Assembly (NCBI GenBank): GCA_031363945.1
Contig: JANLVJ010000013.1
Span: 171,833 to 235,832 of the forward strand
Direction: 5' to 3'
Source of the DNA: JANLVJ01 sp031363945
Lineage (GTDB): Bacteria; Bacteroidota; Bacteroidia; Sphingobacteriales; Sphingobacteriaceae
Length of the DNA: 64,000 bases
The translations under genes and the position numbers were made by a program. This document shows, one piece after another, positions 9,742-18,967 of the stretch. Numbering within the stretch: the stretch's first letter is position 1; each line of letters begins with the position of its first letter. The notes beneath the pieces were generated by a model. It worked only from the letters and a program-made list of their open reading frames with translations, did no database searches and was not told the DNA's origin.

Positions 9742-10203
9742 TTACAAAAATTGCATAGCTTCTTTAGGAACGAACTTACTGATATCACCTCCATATCTTA
9801 GAATATCACGAACAATTGTTGAGCTGATCGCAGAGTATCCAGGTTTACTTAATATGAAGATACTTTCAATCCCAGGCTCGAGCACATGGTTCATCTGGGC
9901 AATTGCCTTTTCATACTCAAAATCAGAAACTGTACGAATGCCTCTGATCATATAGGCTGCACCCTGATCTTTACAGAAGTTTACTGTCAGTCCATCATAG
10001 GCAATCACGGTAACCCTGGTTTCATGCTCATACACTTTTTCAATAATCTTTACCCGCTGCTGTACCGTTAGTAACGATGATTTATTGGTATTCTGCCCAA
10101 TACCGACTACTACATGATCGAATAGGGGCAGGGCTCTATTAAGTATATCAACATGGGCCTTGGTAAGAGGATCAAACGAACCTGGAAATATAGCAAGCTT
10201 CAT
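9742..10203 (-). CDS. coaD: Phosphopantetheine adenylyltransferase
   Basis: A 153-residue nucleotidyltransferase that converts 4'-phosphopantetheine and ATP to dephospho-CoA, the fourth step of CoA synthesis. The opening FPGSFDPLTKAHVDIL carries the family's (T/H)xGH signature in the variant form TKAH, with Ala where Gly is usual. MIRGIRTVSDFEYEKAIAQMN and SSTIVRDILRYGGDIS complete the active site. Normal length. It follows rsmD by 9 bp on the same strand, a common pairing in bacteria, so they are probably one transcript. Confidence 0.97.
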   Translation of the reverse strand: MKLAIFPGSFDPLTKAHVDILNRALPLFDHVVVGIGQNTNKSSLLTVQQRVKIIEKVYEHETRVTVIAYDGLTVNFCKDQGAAYMIRGIRTVSDFEYEKAIAQMNHVLEPGIESIFILSKPGYSAISSTIVRDILRYGGDISKFVPKEAMQFL

Positions 10204-10212
10204 AACAGAATA

Positions 10213-10746
10213 TTAATTATGGAAAAAACTAAATGCCGATGAACCATAGATACGTGATTTCTGATAATTTGGTACCTGGTCAAGTTGAACCATTGCTGAA
10301 TGCTCAAGAACCAGCATACCCGCAGGCTCAAGCAGTCTACGGCTGAAGATTAATTCAGGTATGCGGAATAAATTAGGCATATCATACGGGGGGTCAGCAA
10401 AAATCAAATCAAACTGGTTTTTACAGCTTTCAAGGTATTTGAAGACGTCTGATTGTAAAACTGCAAGGTTGTCAAGTTTATACTTGTCTTTAATGCTATC
10501 AATATAGCGACAGCATTTTACATGCCTGTCAATAGCAAGAACGCTGTAACCAGCTCTGGAACTTAGTTCAAGTGCAATATTACCCGTTCCAGAAAAAAGA
10601 TCAAGACAGCTACTCTCAGCCCAGTCAAAATGCGCACCCAGAATATTGAAAAGTGATTCCTTTGCTATATCTGTAGTTGGCCGTACTGGCAGGTCTTTAG
10701 GCGCGGTAAGACGAACTCCCCGCATTGTACCAGAGATTATTCGCAT
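10213..10746 (-). CDS. rsmD: 16S rRNA (guanine(966)-N(2))-methyltransferase
   Basis: A 177-residue SAM-dependent methyltransferase that modifies G966 of 16S rRNA in the 30S subunit. It opens with MRIISGTMRGVRLTAPKDLPVRPTTD and shows motif I DLFSGTGNIALEL and catalytic motif IV ADPPYDMP. It overlaps the upstream DUF3822 gene by 10 bp and is followed by coaD, so DUF3822-rsmD-coaD forms a tight minus-strand operon. Confidence 0.96.
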   Translation of the reverse strand: MRIISGTMRGVRLTAPKDLPVRPTTDIAKESLFNILGAHFDWAESSCLDLFSGTGNIALELSSRAGYSVLAIDRHVKCCRYIDSIKDKYKLDNLAVLQSDVFKYLESCKNQFDLIFADPPYDMPNLFRIPELIFSRRLLEPAGMLVLEHSAMVQLDQVPNYQKSRIYGSSAFSFFHN

Positions 10747-11603
10747 AATGCCAGGGTAATCATTGACCAGGCCATATTTCCGGTTTTTTCAGCAAAACCC
10801 TGGCTATAATTGAAACCTTCGGGCAGGCCTGAAAATTTTATATTTTTAAAATAGGTAGCGAGCATTCCCAGGGGTACAGAATGTTTGTCAAGAATACCTC
10901 CTGCAATGACTTCTACATCGTCACGCTTGAATTTGAGCTGCTGGCAAACATATAATGGAAAGTAAATAAATTCTTCCTTAGAATTAATCTGAAAATAATT
11001 GTAAAGAATGAGTTTGCCATTTTTTAAAACAACAAGTTCCATGTCATTATCATTCCAGGAGAATATGAAGAACTTAACCCCACTGCTCTTGCCATATAAT
11101 GACAACAGCCCTTCAATCAATGGGGTTGATGAATGGTATACTTTATTATTGGGATGGTATTTGTTGACAACGATTTTAGGCTCTCTGTTCAGGCAAAAAA
11201 TATTCTGTGCCCCGAGCAAAGTCATATCATTTCGTTCCTGAAAAAAAGAATCAGGATCAAGCAAGTTAAAATTCAGGTATTGAGGAATCTGATAATCATC
11301 AAATATATCGTTCGGAATGAACGTGAACAGGTGATTCGTGAACATTACTTTTACAAGCTGATACGATGAACGTAACCACTGATCTTTAGAAAAGATCAAA
11401 TCCATCTGCATCTGACTGTTGACATTGGGATAGGTGGCACTGGCAGCAAAGTTATTCTTAGCCGGATTATAGATACTATAAGCAAGCCCTGCTGGGCTCA
11501 GGTGCAGATGAAGGTGATGATTAATCAATGCATTTGGATGCAATGCTTCATCAATAAATTGAAACCTGTCTTTTACTTCCTGCATACTGATTGTTTTAAA
11601 CAA
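10737..11603 (-). CDS. DUF3822 family protein
   Basis: A 288-residue protein of the Bacteroidota-restricted DUF3822 family. It has the weak actin-like ATPase look of that family (alternating strands, LLGAQNIFCLNREPKIVVNKYHPNNKVYHSSTPLIEGL) and no membrane segment. Function is unknown. The 10 bp overlap with rsmD and the constant pairing of DUF3822 with rsmD in this phylum, known from the family, suggest a link to rRNA modification or CoA synthesis, which is inference. Confidence 0.8.
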   Translation of the reverse strand: MFKTISMQEVKDRFQFIDEALHPNALINHHLHLHLSPAGLAYSIYNPAKNNFAASATYPNVNSQMQMDLIFSKDQWLRSSYQLVKVMFTNHLFTFIPNDIFDDYQIPQYLNFNLLDPDSFFQERNDMTLLGAQNIFCLNREPKIVVNKYHPNNKVYHSSTPLIEGLLSLYGKSSGVKFFIFSWNDNDMELVVLKNGKLILYNYFQINSKEEFIYFPLYVCQQLKFKRDDVEVIAGGILDKHSVPLGMLATYFKNIKFSGLPEGFNYSQGFAEKTGNMAWSMITLALCE

Positions 11604-11656
11604 AAGTAGTCCATTTTACCATTTGCGGAAACTCTGCTGATAAATTTAAGAATCAG

Positions 11657-13072
11657 TTATTCTTCCTGGTCACTGAAGAATTTTTTATTAAAATTTAGTA
11701 AGTATAACTTCTTTACTGCCCGGGTACAGGCTGTATACAACCAACGGTTAAATTCATTATTCAGCATTTCAGCATTAATATAACCCTGGTCAATAAAAAC
11801 AGCTTCCCATTGCCCACCCTGGGCCTTATGGCAGGTGACAGCATACGCAAATTTAATTTGCAGGGCTTGATAATAAGGGCTTTCTTTTACTTTGTCGAGA
11901 CGTTCTTTCTTTGATTTAACGTCTGCATAATCATCCATAATGCGTTCGTAAAGTTGCTTGCTTGCAACTGACCCTAAGCTTGGGCTTTCAAGAGTAAGCG
12001 TGTCTAGCATAATCCGGCAGCTGATAACAGGCTTACTGACATAATCTCTGAATTCCAGGTCTGCATCGGCAAATCGAAAACCGTATTGGTCATGAATGTT
12101 TTTTATTCTTGTGATACGTGCAACGTCACCATTAGCAAGAAAGCCCAGTTCAGATTCAGCAGGTAGCCAGAAATAATTGTTGCGAACAACCATTATATAG
12201 TCATTTGCATTAATTTCTTCTTCGAAACCCAGAATACGACTTCTGATATGCTGGTTAAAAAGATTTACTGATTTATTTGATCTGCAAATAACCAGGGTGT
12301 CTTCAATACCTATTTGCTGGTAGGCATCATTTAACTCGTCTTCAAGCCGGTCTCCGGCTATGCGAAAGATATCGTCAAAGCCGTTGGTTTGAATCTGTGG
12401 TGTCATGAAATTATCCTGGAGCAATAAATTTCTTAACTGAGTAGAATTTTCAAGGATACCAGATAATGCGTCCTGCCTGACAACTTCGGTTAATTCAAAT
12501 TCAGAAACATCAAGATTATAATTATCTTCAAGATATCCGGCTACAAGGGCTGGGCTATCAGTTAGGCCTACAGGAGGTAACTGGGCAGTGTCACCTAAAA
12601 ACAATACCCGGCAGCCCTTTTTATTATATACATATGAAATCAGATCATCTAGTAAAGAGGAAGACATACCTGCCTGATCTTTATTTACCCCAGGTACCAT
12701 GGAAGCTTCGTCAATGATAAAAAGGGTCTGTGTATGCATATTGGTTGCCAGCTCATACTTGGCAGCGGTATAATTACCACGTTTCCAGTAAATTCTTTTA
12801 TGAATTGTTTGAGCAGGTTTTCCTGAATAGGCACTTAATACCTTTGCAGCCCTGCCTGTAGGTGCCAGTAAAACAGATTTTAGTTTATAATTACCAAGAA
12901 TTTTTATCACAGCACCTAAAACCGTGGTTTTACCAGTTCCAGCATATCCTTTCAGGATAAAAGCAGACCGTTCTGCCGGGCTTTTCAAAAACGTATCAAG
13001 GCAACAAAAAAGCTCAAATTGTTCTTTAGTCGGAGTATGTGGAAATACGCTGGTAATTATATGACTATCCAT
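11657..13072 (-). CDS. RecD-like ATP-dependent DNA helicase (SF1)
   Basis: A 471-residue superfamily 1 helicase. Walker A KGYAGTGKTTVLG sits near residue 45, motif II is LFIIDEASMV, and LGDTAQLPPVG and the C-terminal UvrD_C_2 part VTCHKAQGGQWEAVF follow. It is shorter than RecD of the RecBCD complex, without the N-terminal RecB-binding region, and no recB/recC genes are nearby. It resembles the single-subunit RecD2/Dda-like helicases common in Bacteroidota. It should unwind DNA 5' to 3' in repair or replication. It stands alone on the minus strand. Confidence 0.92.
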   Translation of the reverse strand: MDSHIITSVFPHTPTKEQFELFCCLDTFLKSPAERSAFILKGYAGTGKTTVLGAVIKILGNYKLKSVLLAPTGRAAKVLSAYSGKPAQTIHKRIYWKRGNYTAAKYELATNMHTQTLFIIDEASMVPGVNKDQAGMSSSLLDDLISYVYNKKGCRVLFLGDTAQLPPVGLTDSPALVAGYLEDNYNLDVSEFELTEVVRQDALSGILENSTQLRNLLLQDNFMTPQIQTNGFDDIFRIAGDRLEDELNDAYQQIGIEDTLVICRSNKSVNLFNQHIRSRILGFEEEINANDYIMVVRNNYFWLPAESELGFLANGDVARITRIKNIHDQYGFRFADADLEFRDYVSKPVISCRIMLDTLTLESPSLGSVASKQLYERIMDDYADVKSKKERLDKVKESPYYQALQIKFAYAVTCHKAQGGQWEAVFIDQGYINAEMLNNEFNRWLYTACTRAVKKLYLLNFNKKFFSDQEE

Positions 13073-13233
13073 AAAGCAAATATGAAGAAATCTGATTTCA
13101 TTGCCTAGCCAGTAAAGCGATCTGTCACAAACGGGTTATTAATTTATATAAAAAGGATTTTTTGCTGCATCAGGGAATTCGATTAATTTATCCAATTTAA
13201 AACATTCGTTATCAAGACATTGTTTATTAAAGT

Positions 13234-13635
13234 ATGTTAGTTCAACCGATAGAAGACAGCCAGCAGATCATACTGTATGATGGTATTTGCAATCTTTGTA
13301 ATGGAACCATGTCTTTCTTAACAAGAATTGATACTAAAAATAAACTCTTAATGATTCCTCTTCAATCAGATGAAGGAAAACATTTTCTGAATAAATTTTC
13401 ACTTTCAGACAAAGAGTTGAGCTCTGTAGTTTTTGTTTGTGGAGATACAATGTTTATGAAGTCTTCAGCAGTACTACATATTTTAAAAGAGTTAAAAAAT
13501 GGATGGAGTCTTGCATATGTCCTAATTCTCATCCCCCGCCCTGTTCGTGATTTCTTTTATGGGCTTGTGGCAAAATACCGCTATAAACTGTTTGGTACCA
13601 GTGATACCTGTAGTGTTATAAATCAGAAACTTTAA
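13234..13635 (+). CDS. DCC family thiol-disulfide oxidoreductase (DUF393)
   Basis: A 133-residue protein with the family's opening motif ILYDGICNLCNGTMSFL. The CxxC pair (CNLC) suggests thioredoxin-like redox chemistry, but no substrate is known. The C-terminal part ARPVRDFFYG-like (IPRPVRDFFYGLVAKYRYKLFGTSDTC) is also typical. Its stop codon overlaps that of the convergent queG gene by 4 bp, so the two mRNAs must overlap at the 3' end. Confidence 0.9.
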   Translation: MLVQPIEDSQQIILYDGICNLCNGTMSFLTRIDTKNKLLMIPLQSDEGKHFLNKFSLSDKELSSVVFVCGDTMFMKSSAVLHILKELKNGWSLAYVLILIPRPVRDFFYGLVAKYRYKLFGTSDTCSVINQKL

Positions 13636-14561
13636 AGGCTCTTTTTCAGGAATTCGAGGTTCCTTTTCAGACCTGTATATTTAGTTCTTTTAACGGCTGA
13701 ATGGGTGAAGATTTTAGTGAAAACCTCTTGTGTAATTTCATCCCAGTCATGTTTGTTCATTTCGAGAAGACCTTCGGAGGCATCAAATCCAGGTTCATTG
13801 TGCGGGGTTGAAAATTTATTCCAGGGGCAAACATGCTGACAGATATCACAACCGAACATATTATTATCCAGCATTCCTGAAAATTCAGCAGGAATCTCAT
13901 CTTTTAATTCAATGGTCAGGTAAGAAATACATTTGCTGGCATCAAGTATGTAAGCCTCGGTTATTGCTGCCGTAGGGCAGGAGTCAATACAGCGTGTACA
14001 TTTCCCGCAATGATCAGCAACGGCTTCATCTGCATCAAGATCAAGATCAACGATAAGCTCAGCAAGAAAAAAGTAAGAACCAGCCTTTTTATTGATCAGA
14101 TTAGTATGCTTTCCCCTCCAACCCAATCCACTTCTTTCGGCCCACGCCTTATCCATCACCGGAGCAGAATCAACAAAAGCTCTACCATCGACTTCTCCGA
14201 TCTTCTCCCTAATAAATTCAAGAAGTATTCTTAGCTTTTCTTTAATAACCTGGTGATAGTCTTTACCATAAGCATACATTGACAGTTTCGGGGCTAATGG
14301 GTCAGTCTGCTTTAAGTCTGTATAATAATTAAGCGCAAGTGAAATTACCGAGCGTGCACCTTCGACAAGGAGTCTTGGATCGAGGCGTTTATCAAAATGG
14401 TTTTCCATATAACCCATTTTCCCATGCCTGTTTTCATTTAACCATTTCTCAAGTCTGGGTGCTTCATTTTCAAGGAAGGTTGCTTTAGAAATACCACAGA
14501 AAAGAAAACCCATTTCATTGGCTTTCTTTTTAATTATTTTTGAATAAGCAGTACTGTTCAT
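13632..14561 (-). CDS. queG: Epoxyqueuosine reductase
   Basis: A 309-residue cobalamin- and Fe-S-dependent enzyme that reduces epoxyqueuosine to queuosine at the wobble base of tRNAs with GUN anticodons. Two 4Fe-4S binding segments are seen: CGKCTRCIDSCPTAAI and CDICQHVCPWN. The proton-donor Asp lies in RAFVDSAPVMDKAWAERSGLGW, the QueG signature. Length is normal. It is 3 bp downstream of ruvB on the same strand, so they are likely co-transcribed. Confidence 0.97.
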   Translation of the reverse strand: MNSTAYSKIIKKKANEMGFLFCGISKATFLENEAPRLEKWLNENRHGKMGYMENHFDKRLDPRLLVEGARSVISLALNYYTDLKQTDPLAPKLSMYAYGKDYHQVIKEKLRILLEFIREKIGEVDGRAFVDSAPVMDKAWAERSGLGWRGKHTNLINKKAGSYFFLAELIVDLDLDADEAVADHCGKCTRCIDSCPTAAITEAYILDASKCISYLTIELKDEIPAEFSGMLDNNMFGCDICQHVCPWNKFSTPHNEPGFDASEGLLEMNKHDWDEITQEVFTKIFTHSAVKRTKYTGLKRNLEFLKKSL

Positions 14562-14564
14562 CGG

Positions 14565-15593
14565 TTAGAAAAGAGTAGGACCGGCACCAGCACTTCTGAT
14601 ACGACCCAGGTGTTTATAAGCCAGATCTGTGCATTCACGGCCTCTGGCGGTACGCATCATATAACCTTCCTGAATAAGAAAAGGCTCATAAACTTCTTCA
14701 ATAGTGCCCTCATCTTCTCCCACAGCTGTAGCAATTGTCTTTAAACCAACCGGGCCGCCTTTAAATTTATCTATTATGGTAACAAGGATTTTATTGTCCA
14801 TTTCGTCAAGCCCATGCTCATCTACATTCAATGCATTCAGGGCAAACTTTGCGATATAGGTGTCTATTGTGCCATCACCTTTTATCTGTGCAAAATCACG
14901 GGTCCGGCGCAGTAAAGCATTGGCAATACGAGGAGTTCCACGGCTTCTGCGCGCAATTTCATAGGCAGCCTCATCGCTTATACTCGTTTTAAGGATTCCA
15001 CTTGACCGTATAACAATATCGGTCAAAAGCTTGGCATCATAATATTCAAGTCTTGAATTTATACCAAATCTAGCCCTGAGAGGGGCGGTAAGCAAACCTG
15101 AACGTGTCGTTGCACCAATTAATGTAAATGGATTTAAAGAGATCTGAACTGAACGGGCATTCGGCCCCGATTCAAGCATGATATCAATTTTATAATCTTC
15201 CATAGCTGAGTATAAATACTCTTCTACTACAGGGCTGAGCCGGTGAATTTCATCAATGAAAAGTATATCACCTTCTTCAAGATTTGTGAGCAGACCAGCA
15301 AGATCACCAGGTTTATCAAGTACAGGGCCAGAGGTAATTCTGATATTTACCCCCATTTCATTAGCGATGATATAAGAGAGAGTAGTCTTACCAAGTCCTG
15401 GTGGGCCATGAAGAAGAACATGGTCTAAGGCTTCACCCCGAAGTTTTGCTGCACCTACAAAAATTTTCAGATTATCTATAATTTTATACTGACCTGTAAA
15501 ATCATCAAACGCTGATGGGCGTAAGACTTTTTCGATTTCTTTGTCAGCTGGGTTTAACCCTTCAGCACTTGCATCAAGGTGAGAATTCTGCAT
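14565..15593 (-). CDS. ruvB: Holliday junction branch migration ATPase RuvB
   Basis: A 342-residue AAA+ motor that drives branch migration at Holliday junctions with RuvA. Walker A LLHGPPGLGKTTLS, Walker B LFIDEIHRL, sensor-I GATTRSGLLTAPLRARFG and the C-terminal winged helix KGGPVGLKTIATAVGEDEGTIEEVYEPFLIQEG are all intact. ruvA and ruvC are not adjacent, which is usual in Bacteroidota. It is followed by queG and preceded by the glycosyltransferase gene, all on the minus strand with gaps of 3 and 12 bp. Confidence 0.98.
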   Translation of the reverse strand: MQNSHLDASAEGLNPADKEIEKVLRPSAFDDFTGQYKIIDNLKIFVGAAKLRGEALDHVLLHGPPGLGKTTLSYIIANEMGVNIRITSGPVLDKPGDLAGLLTNLEEGDILFIDEIHRLSPVVEEYLYSAMEDYKIDIMLESGPNARSVQISLNPFTLIGATTRSGLLTAPLRARFGINSRLEYYDAKLLTDIVIRSSGILKTSISDEAAYEIARRSRGTPRIANALLRRTRDFAQIKGDGTIDTYIAKFALNALNVDEHGLDEMDNKILVTIIDKFKGGPVGLKTIATAVGEDEGTIEEVYEPFLIQEGYMMRTARGRECTDLAYKHLGRIRSAGAGPTLF

Positions 15594-15605
15594 GGTTAAA
15601 AGTAA

Positions 15606-16328
15606 TTAATATTTGCGGAACAGGCTTGAAAGCTTCATTTGTAACACTCCAATAACGGCTTCTTTAAAAATACCCTTTGACATCTTTGAGAGTCCTTCAC
15701 TTCTGTCAGTAAAAATTATTGGAATTTCAACAACTTTGAAGCCATGCTTCCATGCAGTAAATGTCATTTCTATCTGAAAGGCGTAACCTATGAACTTGAT
15801 CTTGTCAAAATTGATTTCTTCGAGTACTTCTCGTCTGAAGCATTTAAATCCAGCGGTGGTATCCTGAATTTGCATGCCTGTGATAAACCGTACATAAACA
15901 GAGGCAAAATATGACATGAGTACCCTGCCCATTGGCCAGTTTACTACATTTACGCCCTTGATATACCTTGAACCAATAGCCAGATCGGCACCTTCAACAC
16001 AGGCATTTCTTAATTTTATCAGATCTGACGGATTATGAGAAAAGTCAGCATCCATCTCAATGATATAGGTATAGTGTTTTTCAATAGCCCATTTAAATCC
16101 ATGAATATACGCTGTACCCAGACCGAGTTTTCTTGCACGTTCTTCAAGAAACAGTCTGTTTGGAAATTCAGCAAAAAGACGCTTTACAATCTGACCTGTA
16201 CCATCAGGTGATCCGTCATCTACGATGAGAACATCGAAAGGTGTTGACAATGAAAAAACTTTTCTAAGAATTTTTTCAATGTTTTCTTTTTCGTTGTAAG
16301 TGGGTATTATAACAATACTATCAGACAC
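15606..16328 (-). CDS. Polyprenol monophosphomannose synthase-like glycosyltransferase
   Basis: A 240-residue GT-A fold, family GT2 enzyme. It opens with IVIIPTYNEKENIEKIL, has VDDGSPDGTG and the metal-binding MDADFSHNP, and ends with DRSEGLSKMSKGIFKEA. This matches dolichyl/polyprenyl-phosphate mannosyltransferases that charge a lipid carrier on the cytoplasmic face of the membrane for later transfer to surface glycans or proteins. No C-terminal membrane domain is present. The sugar is inferred from the family only. It lies 12 bp upstream of ruvB. Confidence 0.9.
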   Translation of the reverse strand: MSDSIVIIPTYNEKENIEKILRKVFSLSTPFDVLIVDDGSPDGTGQIVKRLFAEFPNRLFLEERARKLGLGTAYIHGFKWAIEKHYTYIIEMDADFSHNPSDLIKLRNACVEGADLAIGSRYIKGVNVVNWPMGRVLMSYFASVYVRFITGMQIQDTTAGFKCFRREVLEEINFDKIKFIGYAFQIEMTFTAWKHGFKVVEIPIIFTDRSEGLSKMSKGIFKEAVIGVLQMKLSSLFRKY

Positions 16329-16370
16329 GTCGTGATTTACTGACCTTTAATTTAAGAGATTTTGGTTGCA

Positions 16371-17795
16371 TCAGGCTTGGACAAGATAAGTTTTTTCCTT
16401 GATAGTTGGAGAAATCAACATATACAGAACCAGAAAGACAGACATGATAATTACGAACAACCAGTAATATCTTGCTCCTGTAAAATAAGAAAAGAGTCCC
16501 TTATTTGATATACTTCTGTTTACCAGTGCCGTAAAAAGGTTACCGGCAGCCAGGGTAAGCCACCAGATGGCCGTCATCGTGCTTTTTAACTTTGGTGGTG
16601 ACTGTGTATAGGCGTATTCAAGAAATGTGACAGAAACAAGCACTTCACTGAATGTCAAAAGCAGATAAGCGATAATCTGCCACCATACAGTGGGGTGCTG
16701 GCCCTGGTCTATCTGCCCCTGTAAAAGTGCGATGATGCAGAATGATAACAGGCAGAAAAATAAGCCGGCTCCAATTTTTCTCAAAGGAGTACACCTGATG
16801 CCTATTTTTTCAAGAAATGGATATAATCCGTAGGTGAAAGCAGGTATGGTTGCCAGAATAAAAAATGGATTGAAACTTTGCACCTGTGCTGGTAACAGAA
16901 CCTGACCCATAAAATGAAGGTCGAGTTTACCTGCCTGCAATACCCATTCTGACAGACTTTGATACCACATGGCCCAAAAAATTGGAATAAAAACAAGCAC
17001 ACTTAAAAGCCTCTTCACAGCAAATAAACCATCAAGTGATTCACTTGAAAACTGCTTCTCTGTACGTTGCACTATAGTCTGACCAGCTACCTTGGTAAAT
17101 GAAGCTTTTATCATAAAAAATAAAACAGCGATAAAATTATCTTTTCTGATTCCTGATGGGCTAACCTGCTTATAGCGGTTGCGGCCGAGAAAAAAGACCA
17201 GGGCGGCCAGGGCCATAAATACTCCAGGAATGCCAAAGGCCCATTTTGCCCCATAATATTTATATACAACAGGAATAGAGATCGTTGCCAGTACTGACCC
17301 TGTATTTACTCCAAAGTAATACCAGCCAAATACCTTAGACATCAGGTGCTCGTTATTACGGGTCATCTGATCACCAAGAATGGCTGAAACATTTGATTTT
17401 ATGCCACCTGCACCAATAGCAATGAAGATTATTCCACACTCAAATAGATTCAGCTGAGTATCAAACAGTGCAAGCATCAGGTGGCCTGCACAATAAAGAA
17501 AGGCGACGTAAAGGATGACCTTATATTTTCCAAAGAACCAGTCTGCAAGTATGCCCCCAATAAGAGGCACAAAATAAGCCAGGGTTACAAACAGATGGGT
17601 AAGTTCGTTTGATTTTGCTTCGGCAACTGTTTGCAGGCCGGCTACAGCATGCGGGTTAAAGAACTGGTCAACCAGAAAAATCGGTAAAATGCCACTCATT
17701 CCGTAAAAACTGAACCGTTCAGCTACTTCAGTCGCAATTATATACGGGATACCCTCAGGAAATCCAGCCTTTTTTTCAAGTACCGTTTCAATCAT
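16371..17795 (-). CDS. POT/PTR family peptide:H+ symporter
   Basis: A 474-residue inner-membrane MFS protein with about 12-14 helices. The proton-coupling motif ExxERFSFYG (EVAERFSFYGMSGIL) is near the N terminus and the second POT signature (FGWYYFGVNTGSVLATISIP) is in helix 5. It would import di- and tripeptides using the proton gradient. It is the farthest upstream gene of a possible minus-strand run with the glycosyltransferase, ruvB and queG, though the 42 bp gap makes this uncertain. Confidence 0.95.
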   Translation of the reverse strand: MIETVLEKKAGFPEGIPYIIATEVAERFSFYGMSGILPIFLVDQFFNPHAVAGLQTVAEAKSNELTHLFVTLAYFVPLIGGILADWFFGKYKVILYVAFLYCAGHLMLALFDTQLNLFECGIIFIAIGAGGIKSNVSAILGDQMTRNNEHLMSKVFGWYYFGVNTGSVLATISIPVVYKYYGAKWAFGIPGVFMALAALVFFLGRNRYKQVSPSGIRKDNFIAVLFFMIKASFTKVAGQTIVQRTEKQFSSESLDGLFAVKRLLSVLVFIPIFWAMWYQSLSEWVLQAGKLDLHFMGQVLLPAQVQSFNPFFILATIPAFTYGLYPFLEKIGIRCTPLRKIGAGLFFCLLSFCIIALLQGQIDQGQHPTVWWQIIAYLLLTFSEVLVSVTFLEYAYTQSPPKLKSTMTAIWWLTLAAGNLFTALVNRSISNKGLFSYFTGARYYWLFVIIMSVFLVLYMLISPTIKEKTYLVQA

Positions 17796-17998
17796 AGATT
17801 AAATTTTAATGGTATGAAAAGTCTTCTATGTTATATGTGAGGGGTAGCACAAAACGGAATTCTTAAATATACTGGCAAAGCCTGTCACAATAGTATGAAA
17901 ATATTCAGGAATTACCCATCGATTGCAAGGCAAAGGTTCTAGCGGGTAGCCTGAAATAGCTGACCCTGGTTCTCTGGTTTTAAATAACTGCTGATTAT

Positions 17999-18958
17999 CT
18001 ACTTGATTACTGGGGCCTTATCAGGGGTTATAAAATTGGTGTCTTTAGATGATTCTTCATTTGCCAGGTTGATATTTTCTTCAAGTGTCCATCCTCCATT
18101 AATGTAGTGAAGCGCATCATAGCTCAAGTCTGGTCCGTAAGATTCGAATTTACCCTTCATTTTAGGATCAGGAGGAGCAAGGTGATCGAAAACAATGAGG
18201 TTTTTCTTAGGCAGGTATTTCAGCATCATTGACGCCTGATGGGTATATTTGAAAATGATCCGGTTTTTTATTTGCCCTGAGACACTGAATACCGGAGCTC
18301 CAAAAACAAGTTTGCCATTTTCAAATTGAAGAGCATCTATGAGTCTTGATGTTAAATTTTCATTTATCCCCTTCCAACCCAACAGCAGATAAATACCCTT
18401 TTTATCTGGAGGAAGAATAGCATAGTACTCTGCACCATACCATTTTTTAGAACTGGTAACCGTATCTTCTGGTTTACTAATATTTTCTGTATAATCTATG
18501 AGTGGATAGAGCCCGAGTTTTCCGGGAGTATTCAACTGAACTGCTCCATAAAAGCGGTAAGCAACATCATTAATATTAACGAACCAGTTAAATATTCTAA
18601 ACTTATTGTCGGGTGCAAGGGTGATTCGAATGGTTTTTACTGAATCAAACGGGTAATCGAATGATCCGGGTAATTTCAAGGCACGAACAAGCAAGGGAAT
18701 GAATTTATAAGTAGCTGACTTACGGTCTGTTTCATCCTTACCATTAACTATCTGCTTACCAAGCTTTTTAAGTGAGTCTTCATAGACTTTAAACTGGCTG
18801 TTTGCAGATTCATATTGCGGCTGGTTTGCATTTTGCGGCTGTTTAGTTTTATGAGGCTTGCTTGTATCCTGGGGCTGGCTTGTATGCTGAGGCTGCTGGC
18901 CCAATACAAAAGCCGAAATAGGCAGTAATATGACGGTAATGAATGTCTTTTTTAACAT
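17999..18958 (-). CDS. Exported protein of unknown function with N-terminal hexapeptide repeats
   Basis: A 319-residue protein with a signal peptide (MLKKTFITVILLPISAFVLG, cut before QQ). The mature part starts with five degenerate hexapeptides, QPQHTS, QPQDTS, KPHKTK, QPQNAN and QPQYES (residues 22-51), a flexible Gln/Pro linker. The rest (about 55-300) is a beta-rich domain seen in many Bacteroidota proteins but without a name I recognise (LAPDNKFRIFNWFVNINDVAYRFYG, LLLGWKGI). It is 9 bp from the thiolase gene on the same strand. The repeats may vary between strains. Confidence 0.75.
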   Translation of the reverse strand: MLKKTFITVILLPISAFVLGQQPQHTSQPQDTSKPHKTKQPQNANQPQYESANSQFKVYEDSLKKLGKQIVNGKDETDRKSATYKFIPLLVRALKLPGSFDYPFDSVKTIRITLAPDNKFRIFNWFVNINDVAYRFYGAVQLNTPGKLGLYPLIDYTENISKPEDTVTSSKKWYGAEYYAILPPDKKGIYLLLGWKGINENLTSRLIDALQFENGKLVFGAPVFSVSGQIKNRIIFKYTHQASMMLKYLPKKNLIVFDHLAPPDPKMKGKFESYGPDLSYDALHYINGGWTLEENINLANEESSKDTNFITPDKAPVIK

Positions 18959-18967
18959 TGATATATT

